This document shows, piece after piece, positions 1 to 8,040 of a stretch of DNA of 64,000 nt (positions are counted from its first letter, which is position 1; each line of letters starts with the position of its first letter). The DNA lies in NCBI RefSeq assembly GCF_030012605.2, contig NZ_CP114055.2, one strand, 5' to 3'. Below the pieces are notes generated by a model, which did not search any database, was not told the origin of the DNA, and saw only the letters and a list, made by a program, of their open reading frames with translations. A program made the translations under genes and the position numbers. The DNA is from Bergeyella_A cardium (lineage in GTDB: Bacteria > Bacteroidota > Bacteroidia > Flavobacteriales > Weeksellaceae).

Positions 1-137
1 TCTTGAATATGGTGCATAATAAATGGTACGGGATTATACTTCTCCTCTTTCCCTGCTTCTGAATGCCCATTCTCACTGGAAAAACCAAGTGTAAATGTCA
101 ATAGCGAAAAGGCAATCAAGAGTCTTTTAAAATTCAT
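1..137 (-). CDS. atpB: ATP synthase F0 subunit a, N-terminal part (runs off the window)
   Basis: The reverse strand opens at an ATG (135-137) and reads without a stop to the window edge. The translation begins with a hydrophobic signal-like segment (MNFKRLLIAFSLLTFTLGF) and then reaches NPVPFIMHHIQ. An N-terminal extension followed by an NPxPFIMHHI motif is characteristic of Bacteroidota AtpB, the membrane proton-channel subunit of F0F1 ATP synthase. Only about 45 residues are present, so none of the conserved proton-path residues can be checked. The gene upstream on the same strand is a DUF6168 membrane protein, the usual neighbour in flavobacterial atp clusters, which supports the call. The rest of the operon should lie to the left of the window. 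Confidence 0.82.
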   Translation of the reverse strand, partial: MNFKRLLIAFSLLTFTLGFSSENGHSEAGKEEKYNPVPFIMHHIQ

Positions 138-226
138 AACTAAATGCTATTTCAAAATTTTCGCAAAAATAGAAAATAATAATTGAATCCTACAATTGTT
201 TAGATAGATTTTATATGATTTTTATC

Positions 227-598
227 CTATTTTTTCAAGAGCTTTATCAGCAGGAGAACCTCCGCCGCCAAATAAGCCCAATAAAGCATAAAATAAGAAA
301 GTATTTCCTCCTTAAAATCCTTTTGGAAAACGGCAATATACCCCATTGCAAAGAGCTTAAAGACCACAAAGCCCAAGAACGCAAATCCTATGATAGCCGA
401 CTTATCCAATATATAAAGCGTAAGAAAAGTCATCACCCCTATAAATGCGGTAAAGAATATCAAAAAGTGTATTCTGTAGTTGAGAGAAATAATGCCCTGC
501 ACCTGCAAGAAATACTGAGCGAGGAATAAAAGCACAGCAAAGAGGATAAATACCAGAAAGGAATAGAGGGCAAATCTAGTTTTCTTCATACCTCGCAA
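227..598 (-). CDS. DUF6168 family membrane protein, AtpI-like position in atp operon
   Basis: This is a 123-residue protein with four predicted membrane segments (about residues 8-28, 40-62, 66-85 and 100-120) and a Lys-rich C-terminus. Size, topology and location directly before atpB match the Bacteroidota DUF6168 family found in ATP synthase clusters. AtpI-type proteins in this position elsewhere help assemble the c-ring or handle magnesium; applying that role here is inference from position only. About 90 nt separate it from atpB, consistent with one transcript. The true start could be the second Met (MKKTRFALYS), three codons in. Confidence 0.72.
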   Translation of the reverse strand: MRGMKKTRFALYSFLVFILFAVLLFLAQYFLQVQGIISLNYRIHFLIFFTAFIGVMTFLTLYILDKSAIIGFAFLGFVVFKLFAMGYIAVFQKDFKEEILSYFMLYWAYLAAEVLLLIKLLKK

Positions 599-685
599 AA
601 CTAAATATTTTTTCAGAATTAATACTTCTCAGCGGTTTTAAATAAAGATTAACCGCCTTGATAATAGATTTTATGCCAAATTGTC

Positions 686-693
686 TACTTTTG
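686..693 (+). promoter_or_regulatory. -7 element TACTTTTG upstream of clpP
   Basis: TACTTTTG matches the Bacteroidota -7 consensus TAnnTTTG. Transcription would begin near 698-700, inside the longest possible clpP reading frame. This excludes the far-upstream ATG at 681 and supports the start at 750. Confidence 0.6.
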
Positions 694-749
694 CAATTGG
701 GTATGTTTTTTGCCAAAACCGCCCCGCTATTCTTAAAAGAACAAAAACT

Positions 750-1439
750 ATGGATATTAAAAAGGATTTTAGAGATTTCTCTGTAAAGCATCTGGGCAAT
801 AATGGCCTCGCTACCGACCAATATATGAATGCGTTTAACCCCACAAACCTCACGCCTTATATTATGGAGGAAAGGCGACTAAATGTAGCGCAAATGGATG
901 TCTTCTCCCGACTGATGATGGACAGAATCATCTTCCTCGGGACGGGGATTGATGACCAAGTGGCAAACATCGTAACCGCACAGCTCCTCTTCTTAGAGAG
1001 TGCAGACCCAAGTAAAGACATTCAGATTTACATCAATTCACCAGGGGGCAGTGTATATGCAGGACTCGGAATTTATGACACAATGCAAATCATCAAGCCA
1101 GATGTAGCAACCATCTGCACGGGTATGGCAGCATCTATGGGGGCAGTTCTCCTCGTAGCAGGTGAAAAAGGCAAGCGCTCAGCACTAAAACACTCACGAG
1201 TGATGATTCATCAGCCGAGTGGTGGTGCTCAGGGAGTAGCTTCCGATATGGAAATCAACCTCAGAGAGATGCTAAAACTCAAAAAAGAACTCTACGAAAT
1301 CATCTCCTCCCACTCTGGGCAGAGCTTCGATTGGGTAGAAAAGGCGTCCGACAGAGATTATTGGATGACCTCTGAAGAAGCAAAAGGCTTCGGAATGATA
1401 GACGAAGTACTACAAAAAGCAGCAAGTAATAAGCAGTAG
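750..1439 (+). CDS. clpP: ATP-dependent Clp protease proteolytic subunit
   Basis: This 229-residue serine peptidase forms the barrel-shaped proteolytic core that degrades substrates unfolded by ClpX or ClpC in the cytoplasm. The family triad is visible as Ser129 in GMAASMGA, His154 in MIHQPSGG and Asp203 in DRDYWM. INSPGGSVYAGLGIYD is the conserved substrate-groove strand. The start at 750 (MDIKKDF) is preferred because the -7 box at 686-693 puts the transcript start downstream of the longer frame's ATG at 681. The gene stands alone and converges on mfd; a strong hairpin follows. Its last codons (NKQ-stop) lie inside a dispersed repeat that is also found after guaB. Confidence 0.97.
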   Translation: MDIKKDFRDFSVKHLGNNGLATDQYMNAFNPTNLTPYIMEERRLNVAQMDVFSRLMMDRIIFLGTGIDDQVANIVTAQLLFLESADPSKDIQIYINSPGGSVYAGLGIYDTMQIIKPDVATICTGMAASMGAVLLVAGEKGKRSALKHSRVMIHQPSGGAQGVASDMEINLREMLKLKKELYEIISSHSGQSFDWVEKASDRDYWMTSEEAKGFGMIDEVLQKAASNKQ

Positions 1440-1560
1440 GCTTAAAGCTCTCTGCAGCAGTTACAGGCGCCCCAAAGGGGCGCCTGTAACTGCTTATTGG
1501 CTACTGGCTTTTAGCTAATAGCTGTGGACGGTTATAGGCAGTAAGCTTAATTAGTGGCTG
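1431..1560. repeat. Dispersed AGC/TAGC-rich intergenic repeat, copy after clpP
   Basis: The stretch after clpP is built of degenerate GGCTATTAGC-like words. A 13-base word (AAGCAGTAGGCTT, 1431-1443) recurs exactly at 9521-9533 after guaB, and AGGCAGTAAGC (1536-1546) recurs at 9514-9524. TGGCTTTTAGCTAATAGCT (1505-1523) recurs with one mismatch at 35200-35218. The first word overlaps the clpP stop codon. Confidence 0.6.
1457..1493. terminator. Strong hairpin between clpP and mfd
   Basis: A perfect 17-bp inverted repeat (arms 1457-1473 and 1477-1493) surrounds an AAA loop, with a very GC-rich apex (GGCGCCCC/GGGGCGCC). No T-run follows directly, so it may work as a terminator or as a 3'-end stabiliser for the convergent clpP and mfd transcripts. 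Confidence 0.6.
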
Positions 1561-1610
1561 GCTATTGGCGGTGTATGATTAGTTTGTAGATAAGTGCATC
1601 ACCTGCAAGG

Positions 1611-1712
1611 TGCTACGCGAGTGGATAATCGCCTCACTGGCTACAGTGTGCCTGCTGTGCTACGGCTAAGTTCGTCGGCTGGTAGCCGTGCTCCACTGGC
1701 TACGGTGTGAAG
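1611..1712. repeat. Dispersed intergenic repeat, copy overlapping the 3' end of mfd
   Basis: Positions 1664-1692 match 35411-35439 at 25 of 29 bases. Positions 1611-1635 resemble 28551-28574. CACTGGCTACAGTGTG (1635-1650) is repeated locally at 1694-1709 with one change and again, more loosely, at 35548-35563. The repeat extends into the mfd coding sequence and encodes roughly its last 22 residues. Confidence 0.6.
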
Positions 1713-4700
1713 GAGGTCATTGAGTTCTTCTATGCTTTTTACCTTCTCTTTTCTTATTATTAGCTGGGTACCTTCTGGGGTATCTTTTTGTTTTAGAACG
1801 GCTGAGGTAGGGTTTTGGCTAAGGTAGTTGAGGATATGGGCAAACTTCTCGCTGCGGTAGAATTTGTCCTGCGGATTTTGGGGTAGATATCCAAGGAATA
1901 CCCCTTTCTTTACAATAAGCCGCTCTAAGCCAATATCAGCCGAAAGCCACTTAAGCTCTACCGATTTCAGGAGGTTGATGGCCTCTTGTGGCAGGTCTCC
2001 AAAGCGGTCAATCAGCTGAGCTTGGAAGCTATGAAGCTCCTCTATAGTCTCTATCTCTGCCAGTCTTTGGTAGAGCAGGAGCCGCTCTTCGGTACTTTGT
2101 ACATAATCATCAGGGAGCATCAGCTCGAGGTCGGTATCTATATTGACCTCTTTTTTAGAGTTGAAGAGCTTCTTTCGGTCTTCTTCATTCTCAAAATACT
2201 GCTCAAACTGCTCATCATTCTGAAGCTCTTCCAATGCCTCCTGCATAATCTTCTGATAAGTATCAAAGCCCATCTCGTTGATAAAACCACTCTGCTCGGC
2301 ACCGAGCAGGTCCCCTGCTCCGCGGATTTCAAGGTCTTTCATTGCGATTTGGAAACCACTCCCAAGGTCGGAGAACTGTTCTACGGCCTCAAGTCTTTTG
2401 CGGGCATCGGGAGTCATCATATCCATCGGTGGAGTGATGAGGTAGCAGAAAGCCTTTCGGTTACCCCTACCCACACGGCCTCGCATCTGGTGGAGGTCTG
2501 CCATACCGAAGCGCTGAGCATCATTAATGAAAATGGTATTTGCATTCGGTACATCTACCCCACTTTCTACGATGGTGGTAGAGACGAGTACATCGTACTT
2601 ACCCTCCATAAAATCGAGGATACGGCTTTCGAGCTCCTTTCCATCGAGCTGACCGTGTCCTGTAATGACCCTTGCATCAGGGACAAGCCTTTGGATAAGC
2701 CCTGCGATTTCCTGCAAGTTTTCTATTCTATTATTAATGAAATACACCTGCCCATCTCTCTGTATTTCGTAGGATATGGCATCTCTCAGCATCTCTTCAT
2801 CAAAGCCTATGAGCTGAGTATCTACTGGCTGCCGATTAGGTGGCGGAGTTTTAATGACAGAAAGGTCTCTGGCTGCCATCAGGGAGAATTGTAGCGTGCG
2901 AGGGATAGGAGTGGCGGTAAGGGTGAGCGTATCTATATTGGTACGGAGGGTTTTTAGTTTGTCCTTTACGGATACACCAAACTTATGTTCCTCATCTATG
3001 ATGAGAAGCCCTAAGTCTTTAAACTTCACTTTATCTGAGACCAACTGATGCGTACCGATAACGATATCAATCTTTCCCTCTTCCAAGCCTTTCAGGGTTT
3101 CATTTTTCTGCTTTGTCGTCCGAAAACGGTTGAGGTAAGAGATATTTACGGGAAAGTCTTTCAGCCTTTCCTTAAAACTCCTATAATGCTGGAATGCGAG
3201 TATGGTTGTAGGCACGAGTATCGCGACTTGCTTACCATCGGTTGCAGCTTTGAATGCCGCACGAATAGCCACTTCGGTTTTACCAAAGCCCACATCTCCA
3301 CAGATGAGCCTGTCCATCACGGTTTCGGCTTCCATATCTTTTTTTACTTCTATGGTAGCTTTCTCTTGGTCGGGCGTATCTTCGTAGATAAAGCTGGCTT
3401 CAAGCTCGTTTTGAAGATAGGTATCGGGGGTAAAAGCAAAGCCCTTGGCAGCCTTTCGCTTTGCATAGAGTTTTATCAGGTCAAAGGCAATCTGCTTTAC
3501 CTTTGCCTTGGTCTTTTGTTTTAATGACTTCCAAGCGGTAGAACCTAGCTTTGAAAGGACGATTTCCTTTCCTTCGGCGCCATTATATTTAGAAATCTTG
3601 TGCAAAGAGTGTATGCTTACATAGAGCAAATCTCCATTCTTATACGAGAGCTTAAAACATTCCTGTATGTTGCCGTCATTATTCACCTTTACAAGACCCA
3701 TAAACTTCCCAATGCCGTGGTCTATATGGGTAATATAATCGCCTATTTTAAGAGACATCAAATCTTTCAGGGTAAGCTGTTCTGATTTAGCAAAGGTATT
3801 CTTCGGCTTAAAGCGTTGGTACCTATCAAAAATCTGATGGTCGGTATACACAGAAATGCGAGAGCTGGTATCGATAAAGCCCTCGTGGAGCTCGGAGGTA
3901 AAGCTCTGGAAAGGGATATTCTTCTCCTTCTCTTCAAAGATGTTTTGAAGCCTTTCCCTTTGCTTTTCGTTGGAGAAAGATATCCAGACGGAATACTGAT
4001 GATGCAGCTTGTCTTCCAAATCCTGAATAAGCATCTCAAAGTTTTTATTAAAACTCGGCTGAGGCGTCTGGCTAAGCTGTAATTCCATACGATTAGCATC
4101 ACCCAAATGCTTTTCTGAAAGAGGCTGAGCAGAGAAATCTACCACCTTAAACCTCTGGAAGTGCTGGGTAAATTCTTCTTCGGAGACGAACAGCTCCTCT
4201 GGATGGCTATGATTTATAGCCTCACTTAGCGCGCCGAATTTTTCAAGGGATTGATGATAGAAGCTCTTGATTTTATTAAAAGTTGCATAAGCCTGCTGGG
4301 TGATGATAAGGGTATCTGGCGGGAGTATATCAAGGAAAGGCACTCGCTTTCCTACTACTGCAAAGTTCATATTAGAAACCAGCTCAAACTCCTCTACCTT
4401 GCCTACGGAAAGCTGAGTTTCTATATCAAACTCTCTAATGCTCTCCACTTCATTCCCAAAGAAAGAGATGCGGTAGGGTTTTTCATTGGAATAAGAAAAT
4501 ACATCTACAATCCCTCCTCGTACGGAGAACTCACCAGGCTCGGAAACAAAGTCGGTCGGGTTAAAATTAAACTGATGCAGAAGTTCTTCTGTAAAGTTAA
4601 AATCCAACTGCTCGCCTACCTTTATCTTATGTGAGATTGCTTTAAAGTCTTCTTTTTTCATTACTTTCTCGCAGAGCGCTCCTGAATGTGCTACAATGAC

Positions 4701-5060
4701 TTTTGGCTCGCTGCTCAAGAGTATTTTATTGAGTACTTCCGTTCGCAATACGATGTTTGCATTCTGTGTTTTCTCAATCTGATAAGGCTCAAGGTGAGTC
4801 TCTGGGAAATAGAGTACTCGCTCCTCTCCCACCAGATTCTCCATTTCAGAAGTGATGTAAAATGCCGCTTCCTTATCATCAGTAATGAAGAGCAAAGTTT
4901 TATTCTGAACCGTAAAAAGCTCTGCAGCAATAAGCGAAGGCACAGAACCCGCACTCCCCTTTACATTAATATAATGATGAGTAGATAATCCTTCAAAAAT
5001 ATCCTTTCCAAAGTCTCTTCTTAAAAGCTCTGGCAGAAGAGATTCATTTATTTTCTTCAT
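1641..5060 (-). CDS. mfd: Transcription-repair coupling factor
   Basis: This 1139-residue translocase removes RNA polymerase stalled at DNA lesions and recruits UvrA for nucleotide excision repair. An N-terminal UvrB-homology region (about 1-330) is followed by the RNA polymerase-interaction domain near residue 440 (YITHIDHGIGKFMG), the superfamily 2 helicase with Walker A GDVGFGKT (Lys594) and DEEH box at 689-692, motif VI QMRGRVGRGNR, and a C-terminal regulatory domain. Length is normal. The last 22 or so residues (from HTVASGARLP to the end) are unusual: they are encoded by a dispersed intergenic repeat and follow SIEELNDLL, where I expect the conserved fold to end. A TATCTTTG box at 5119-5126 drives it. 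Confidence 0.97.
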   Translation of the reverse strand: MKKINESLLPELLRRDFGKDIFEGLSTHHYINVKGSAGSVPSLIAAELFTVQNKTLLFITDDKEAAFYITSEMENLVGEERVLYFPETHLEPYQIEKTQNANIVLRTEVLNKILLSSEPKVIVAHSGALCEKVMKKEDFKAISHKIKVGEQLDFNFTEELLHQFNFNPTDFVSEPGEFSVRGGIVDVFSYSNEKPYRISFFGNEVESIREFDIETQLSVGKVEEFELVSNMNFAVVGKRVPFLDILPPDTLIITQQAYATFNKIKSFYHQSLEKFGALSEAINHSHPEELFVSEEEFTQHFQRFKVVDFSAQPLSEKHLGDANRMELQLSQTPQPSFNKNFEMLIQDLEDKLHHQYSVWISFSNEKQRERLQNIFEEKEKNIPFQSFTSELHEGFIDTSSRISVYTDHQIFDRYQRFKPKNTFAKSEQLTLKDLMSLKIGDYITHIDHGIGKFMGLVKVNNDGNIQECFKLSYKNGDLLYVSIHSLHKISKYNGAEGKEIVLSKLGSTAWKSLKQKTKAKVKQIAFDLIKLYAKRKAAKGFAFTPDTYLQNELEASFIYEDTPDQEKATIEVKKDMEAETVMDRLICGDVGFGKTEVAIRAAFKAATDGKQVAILVPTTILAFQHYRSFKERLKDFPVNISYLNRFRTTKQKNETLKGLEEGKIDIVIGTHQLVSDKVKFKDLGLLIIDEEHKFGVSVKDKLKTLRTNIDTLTLTATPIPRTLQFSLMAARDLSVIKTPPPNRQPVDTQLIGFDEEMLRDAISYEIQRDGQVYFINNRIENLQEIAGLIQRLVPDARVITGHGQLDGKELESRILDFMEGKYDVLVSTTIVESGVDVPNANTIFINDAQRFGMADLHQMRGRVGRGNRKAFCYLITPPMDMMTPDARKRLEAVEQFSDLGSGFQIAMKDLEIRGAGDLLGAEQSGFINEMGFDTYQKIMQEALEELQNDEQFEQYFENEEDRKKLFNSKKEVNIDTDLELMLPDDYVQSTEERLLLYQRLAEIETIEELHSFQAQLIDRFGDLPQEAINLLKSVELKWLSADIGLERLIVKKGVFLGYLPQNPQDKFYRSEKFAHILNYLSQNPTSAVLKQKDTPEGTQLIIRKEKVKSIEELNDLLHTVASGARLPADELSRSTAGTL

Positions 5061-5118
5061 ATCTTTCTTTAAATGCTCAAAAGCTGAAAGCAGAATGCCA
5101 ACAGCTGAAACAGGCAGG

Positions 5119-5126
5119 CAAAGATA
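5119..5126 (-). promoter_or_regulatory. -7 element of mfd (TATCTTTG, reverse strand)
   Basis: CAAAGATA on the plus strand is TATCTTTG on the coding strand, a match to TAnnTTTG. It lies 58 nt before the mfd ATG, giving a leader of about 50 nt. No clear -33 TTG was found at the usual distance. Confidence 0.5.
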
Positions 5127-5268
5127 GTAAAACCCAATGTAAATAATCCTCTCAAATCTACCCTCTATACTGCTCTAAGCAGGTTTGGGCTGTCTCCCTC
5201 CATAGCTCATTACAATTATTAAACTCTGAGAGATAAACGAGTGTTCTACCTCATCAAAAATATTTCTT

Positions 5269-5276
5269 TACTTTTG
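5269..5276 (+). promoter_or_regulatory. -7 element of recJ (TACTTTTG)
   Basis: The box ends 6 nt before the recJ ATG at 5283, so transcription should start at or next to the start codon. It lies inside the longer upstream frame, which rules out a start at 5241. Confidence 0.6.
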
Positions 5277-5282
5277 CTCATT

Positions 5283-6992
5283 ATGAATCAAAAATGGATT
5301 TACCTTCCAGAACCCAATGAAGAGGTGGTAGATGGGCTGAGCGCCTCTATCGGATTTGGGACATTGGAATCTAAAATACTTGTGCTAAGAGAGATTGATG
5401 ACTATCAAAAAGCACGCGAATTCTTCAAACCTAAACTCGAAGATATACACAACCCCTTCCTGATGGCAGATATGCAGAAAGCCGTAGAGCGAATCGCTAC
5501 CGCCATAGAGAATGGTGAGAAAATCCTCATCTATGGAGATTATGATGTGGATGGAACCACTGCCGTATCCTTGATGTACCTCTACCTAAGCAAAATCGTA
5601 GACAAGAAATACCTCGACTTCTATATACCCGACAGGAATTTGGAGGGCTATGGAGTCTCTACGGAGGGAATTGACTTTGCGAAGAAGAATGATTTCTCGC
5701 TCATCATCGCATTAGATTGTGGGATAAAAGCAGGAGATAAAATAGACTATGCCAATAGCTTGGGAATAGACTTCATCGTTTGCGACCACCACCTGCCCAG
5801 TGATAAAATCCCCAATGCCTTTGCAGTGCTCGACCCCAAGAGAGCCGACTGCCGATATCCCTACAAAGAACTCTCAGGATGTGGCGTAGGTTTCAAACTC
5901 TGCCAAGGACTAAACGCCATCTATAAAATCCCAGAAAATGAACTCTTCGAGCTTACCGACTTGCTTGCCATATCCATAGCAGCGGATATCGTAGCGATTA
6001 CGGGAGAGAACAGGCATTTAGCCAAGATTGGTCTCAAAACCCTGAGAAAAACAAGGAAGCTCGGGCTACGCCAGCTCATCCCCAAAGAACGGCTCTCTAC
6101 CTTTGATATATCCAATATCGTTTTTGAAATCGCCCCGAAAATCAATGCCGCAGGGAGAATCTCCCACGCTAAAGCAGCCGTAGAACTGATGATTTCCGAT
6201 AATCTGAAAAGCGCAAAGCACATCGTACAGGAGATTATGAATCTAAATGATGAAAGACGAGAGCTGGATATCAACTCTACATTAGAAGCACTCCAACAGA
6301 TTGAAGATACTCACCAGCAGAACAACTACTCCACCATAGTCTATAACCCCAAGTGGAACAAAGGCGTTATCGGAATTGTAGCCTCTCGGCTGATAGAGAC
6401 TTACTACAAGCCTACGCTCGTCTTTACCGAAGGGAATAATGGAGAGCTGGTCGCTTCTGCCCGCTCAATATCAGATTTTGATGTGTATGAAGCATTGGAT
6501 TTATGCTCCGACCTCTTCCTGAAATTCGGAGGGCATCAGGCTGCGGCAGGCCTTGTAATGGAGAAAGAAAAATTCGAGGAGTTTAAAGAGCGCTTCGAGA
6601 AAATCGTCTCCGAAAGAATAAAAGAACACCAGCGAACGCCAAGCATACAGATAGATACCATTATCCATATAGATGACCTCAACCGAGAGTTTTACAACTT
6701 CCACAGAAAACTGGCTCCTTTCGGTCCAAAGAATATGAAACCCATACTCGTTCTGAAAGACCAGAGAGTAACGGGCTTGGTAAAGACAATGGGCAAGGAA
6801 GACTACCACTTAAAATTCTACATCCGCCAAGAATCTACGGGTAAGAATATAGAATGTGTGGGCTTTAAACTCGGGGAGTATGTAGAGAGGTTCCGCACCG
6901 AGAGTTTTGATATCGCCTTTACGGTAGAGGAAAACCACTGGAAAGGAAATGTAACCTATTACCTCAACCTTAGGGCTGTAAAATTCCACTAA
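5283..6992 (+). CDS. recJ: Single-stranded-DNA-specific exonuclease RecJ
   Basis: This 569-residue DHH-family 5'-3' exonuclease degrades single-stranded DNA in RecF-pathway recombination and base excision repair. The manganese-binding motifs are visible: YGDYDVDGTTA at about residues 83-93 and DHHLPSD at about 168. The DHHA1 domain with GGHQAAAGL follows near 415, and the C-terminal OB-fold region is complete. The start at 5283 (MNQKWIYLPEPNEE) fits the family and sits only 6 nt behind the promoter box. nadD follows after 22 bp and DUF3817 after that, so the three probably form one operon. Confidence 0.96.
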   Translation: MNQKWIYLPEPNEEVVDGLSASIGFGTLESKILVLREIDDYQKAREFFKPKLEDIHNPFLMADMQKAVERIATAIENGEKILIYGDYDVDGTTAVSLMYLYLSKIVDKKYLDFYIPDRNLEGYGVSTEGIDFAKKNDFSLIIALDCGIKAGDKIDYANSLGIDFIVCDHHLPSDKIPNAFAVLDPKRADCRYPYKELSGCGVGFKLCQGLNAIYKIPENELFELTDLLAISIAADIVAITGENRHLAKIGLKTLRKTRKLGLRQLIPKERLSTFDISNIVFEIAPKINAAGRISHAKAAVELMISDNLKSAKHIVQEIMNLNDERRELDINSTLEALQQIEDTHQQNNYSTIVYNPKWNKGVIGIVASRLIETYYKPTLVFTEGNNGELVASARSISDFDVYEALDLCSDLFLKFGGHQAAAGLVMEKEKFEEFKERFEKIVSERIKEHQRTPSIQIDTIIHIDDLNREFYNFHRKLAPFGPKNMKPILVLKDQRVTGLVKTMGKEDYHLKFYIRQESTGKNIECVGFKLGEYVERFRTESFDIAFTVEENHWKGNVTYYLNLRAVKFH

Positions 6993-7014
6993 TCCAATAT
7001 CTTTTATTTAAGCT

Positions 7015-7599
7015 ATGAAAATAGGGCTTTTCTTCGGGTCGTTTAATCCCATACACATCGGGCATTTGATTTTAGCCAACTATATTCTGGAACATTCGGA
7101 TATGGATGAGCTGTGGTTTATCATCAGTCCGCAGAATCCGTTTAAAGACAAGAAATCTCTGCTCAACGACCACTATCGCCTCGATATGGTAGAGCTCGCG
7201 ATAAAGAATTATCCCAAGATGAGGGCTTCCAATATAGAATTTTCCTTACCCAAACCAAGCTATACGATAGATACGCTGGCATACCTAAAAGAGAAATACC
7301 CTACACATTCTTTTGCTTTGATAATGGGTGAGGATAATCTCAAACACCTCCACAAGTGGAAAAACGCCAATGTATTAGTAGATAATCATCAGATTATCGT
7401 CTATCCGAGAATTTCAAATGATGATATGGAGAGTGCTCAATTTGCCCATCACCCGAATATCCACAGGATAAAAGCACCCATAATAGAGCTTTCTGCTACC
7501 GAAATCAGAAAAATGATTAAAGAAAAAAAGAGCGTACGCCCTATGCTCCCACCAGAGGTTTTTGACTATCTTGATAAAACAGGCTTCTACGAAAATTAA
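7015..7599 (+). CDS. nadD: Nicotinate-nucleotide adenylyltransferase
   Basis: This 194-residue enzyme joins nicotinate mononucleotide and ATP to make deamido-NAD in NAD biosynthesis. The nucleotidyltransferase signature GSFNPIHIGHL is at residues 8-18, and the second motif, SATEIRKMI, lies near 160-168. Length is standard for NadD. It lies 22 bp behind recJ and 8 bp before the DUF3817 gene on the same strand, suggesting co-transcription. Confidence 0.96.
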   Translation: MKIGLFFGSFNPIHIGHLILANYILEHSDMDELWFIISPQNPFKDKKSLLNDHYRLDMVELAIKNYPKMRASNIEFSLPKPSYTIDTLAYLKEKYPTHSFALIMGEDNLKHLHKWKNANVLVDNHQIIVYPRISNDDMESAQFAHHPNIHRIKAPIIELSATEIRKMIKEKKSVRPMLPPEVFDYLDKTGFYEN

Positions 7600-7607
7600 A
7601 CATCCCA

Positions 7608-7949
7608 ATGAACTTTATCTATACATTCTTTTCTAAGTATCCAGACGAGCGAATCATCAAATGGTTTAAAAAGGTCTGCACCGCCGAAGCAATCTCCTGC
7701 TTCTTGCTCTACTGCATTGCAATGGTCTGGAAACGGTACGACAGCGAAGGACTCCTCCCCACCATCTTTATCATTATTGTAGGAAATATTCACGGGCTCT
7801 TCTTCACGCTATATCTACTGCTTTGCCTCCCTGTAAGGAAAATCTTTAAATGGGATGATGAGGACTTCGTTTTTGCACTGCTCTCGGCATTCTTCCCCTT
7901 TGCTACGATATGGGTAGAAAAAAAACTCACGAGATTCAACCGTGATTAA
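7608..7949 (+). CDS. DUF3817-like small membrane protein
   Basis: This is a 113-residue protein with three hydrophobic segments (about 28-46, 53-75 and 85-101). The pattern of segments and the C-terminal FFPFATIWVEKKL resemble the DUF3817 family of small integral membrane proteins, which has no established function. It begins 8 bp after nadD. The assignment rests on composition, topology and this motif; the family name is less certain than the reality of the gene. Confidence 0.65.
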   Translation: MNFIYTFFSKYPDERIIKWFKKVCTAEAISCFLLYCIAMVWKRYDSEGLLPTIFIIIVGNIHGLFFTLYLLLCLPVRKIFKWDDEDFVFALLSAFFPFATIWVEKKLTRFNRD

Positions 7950-8018
7950 AAAAGCGAGCTATCGGTCCTTTAACAAATATTTAATTCAAATTTATTTTTC
8001 AGTTTTATCCTAAACCTT

Positions 8019-8026
8019 TAATTTTG
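8019..8026 (+). promoter_or_regulatory. -7 element of guaB (TAATTTTG)
   Basis: TAATTTTG ends 14 nt before the guaB ATG, which predicts a leader of only about 8-10 nt. The guaB gene is therefore likely transcribed separately from recJ-nadD. Confidence 0.6.
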
Positions 8027-8040
8027 CCAAGAAAGTAAAG

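Noticed and set aside
681..749. N-terminal extension of ClpP from the ATG at 681
   Set aside because: A TACTTTTG promoter box lies inside it (686-693) and the extension does not resemble ClpP. The start at 750 matches the family.
1986..2894. 302-codon frame on the plus strand inside mfd
   Set aside because: It is a shadow of the conserved mfd frame with no promoter and no recognisable protein.
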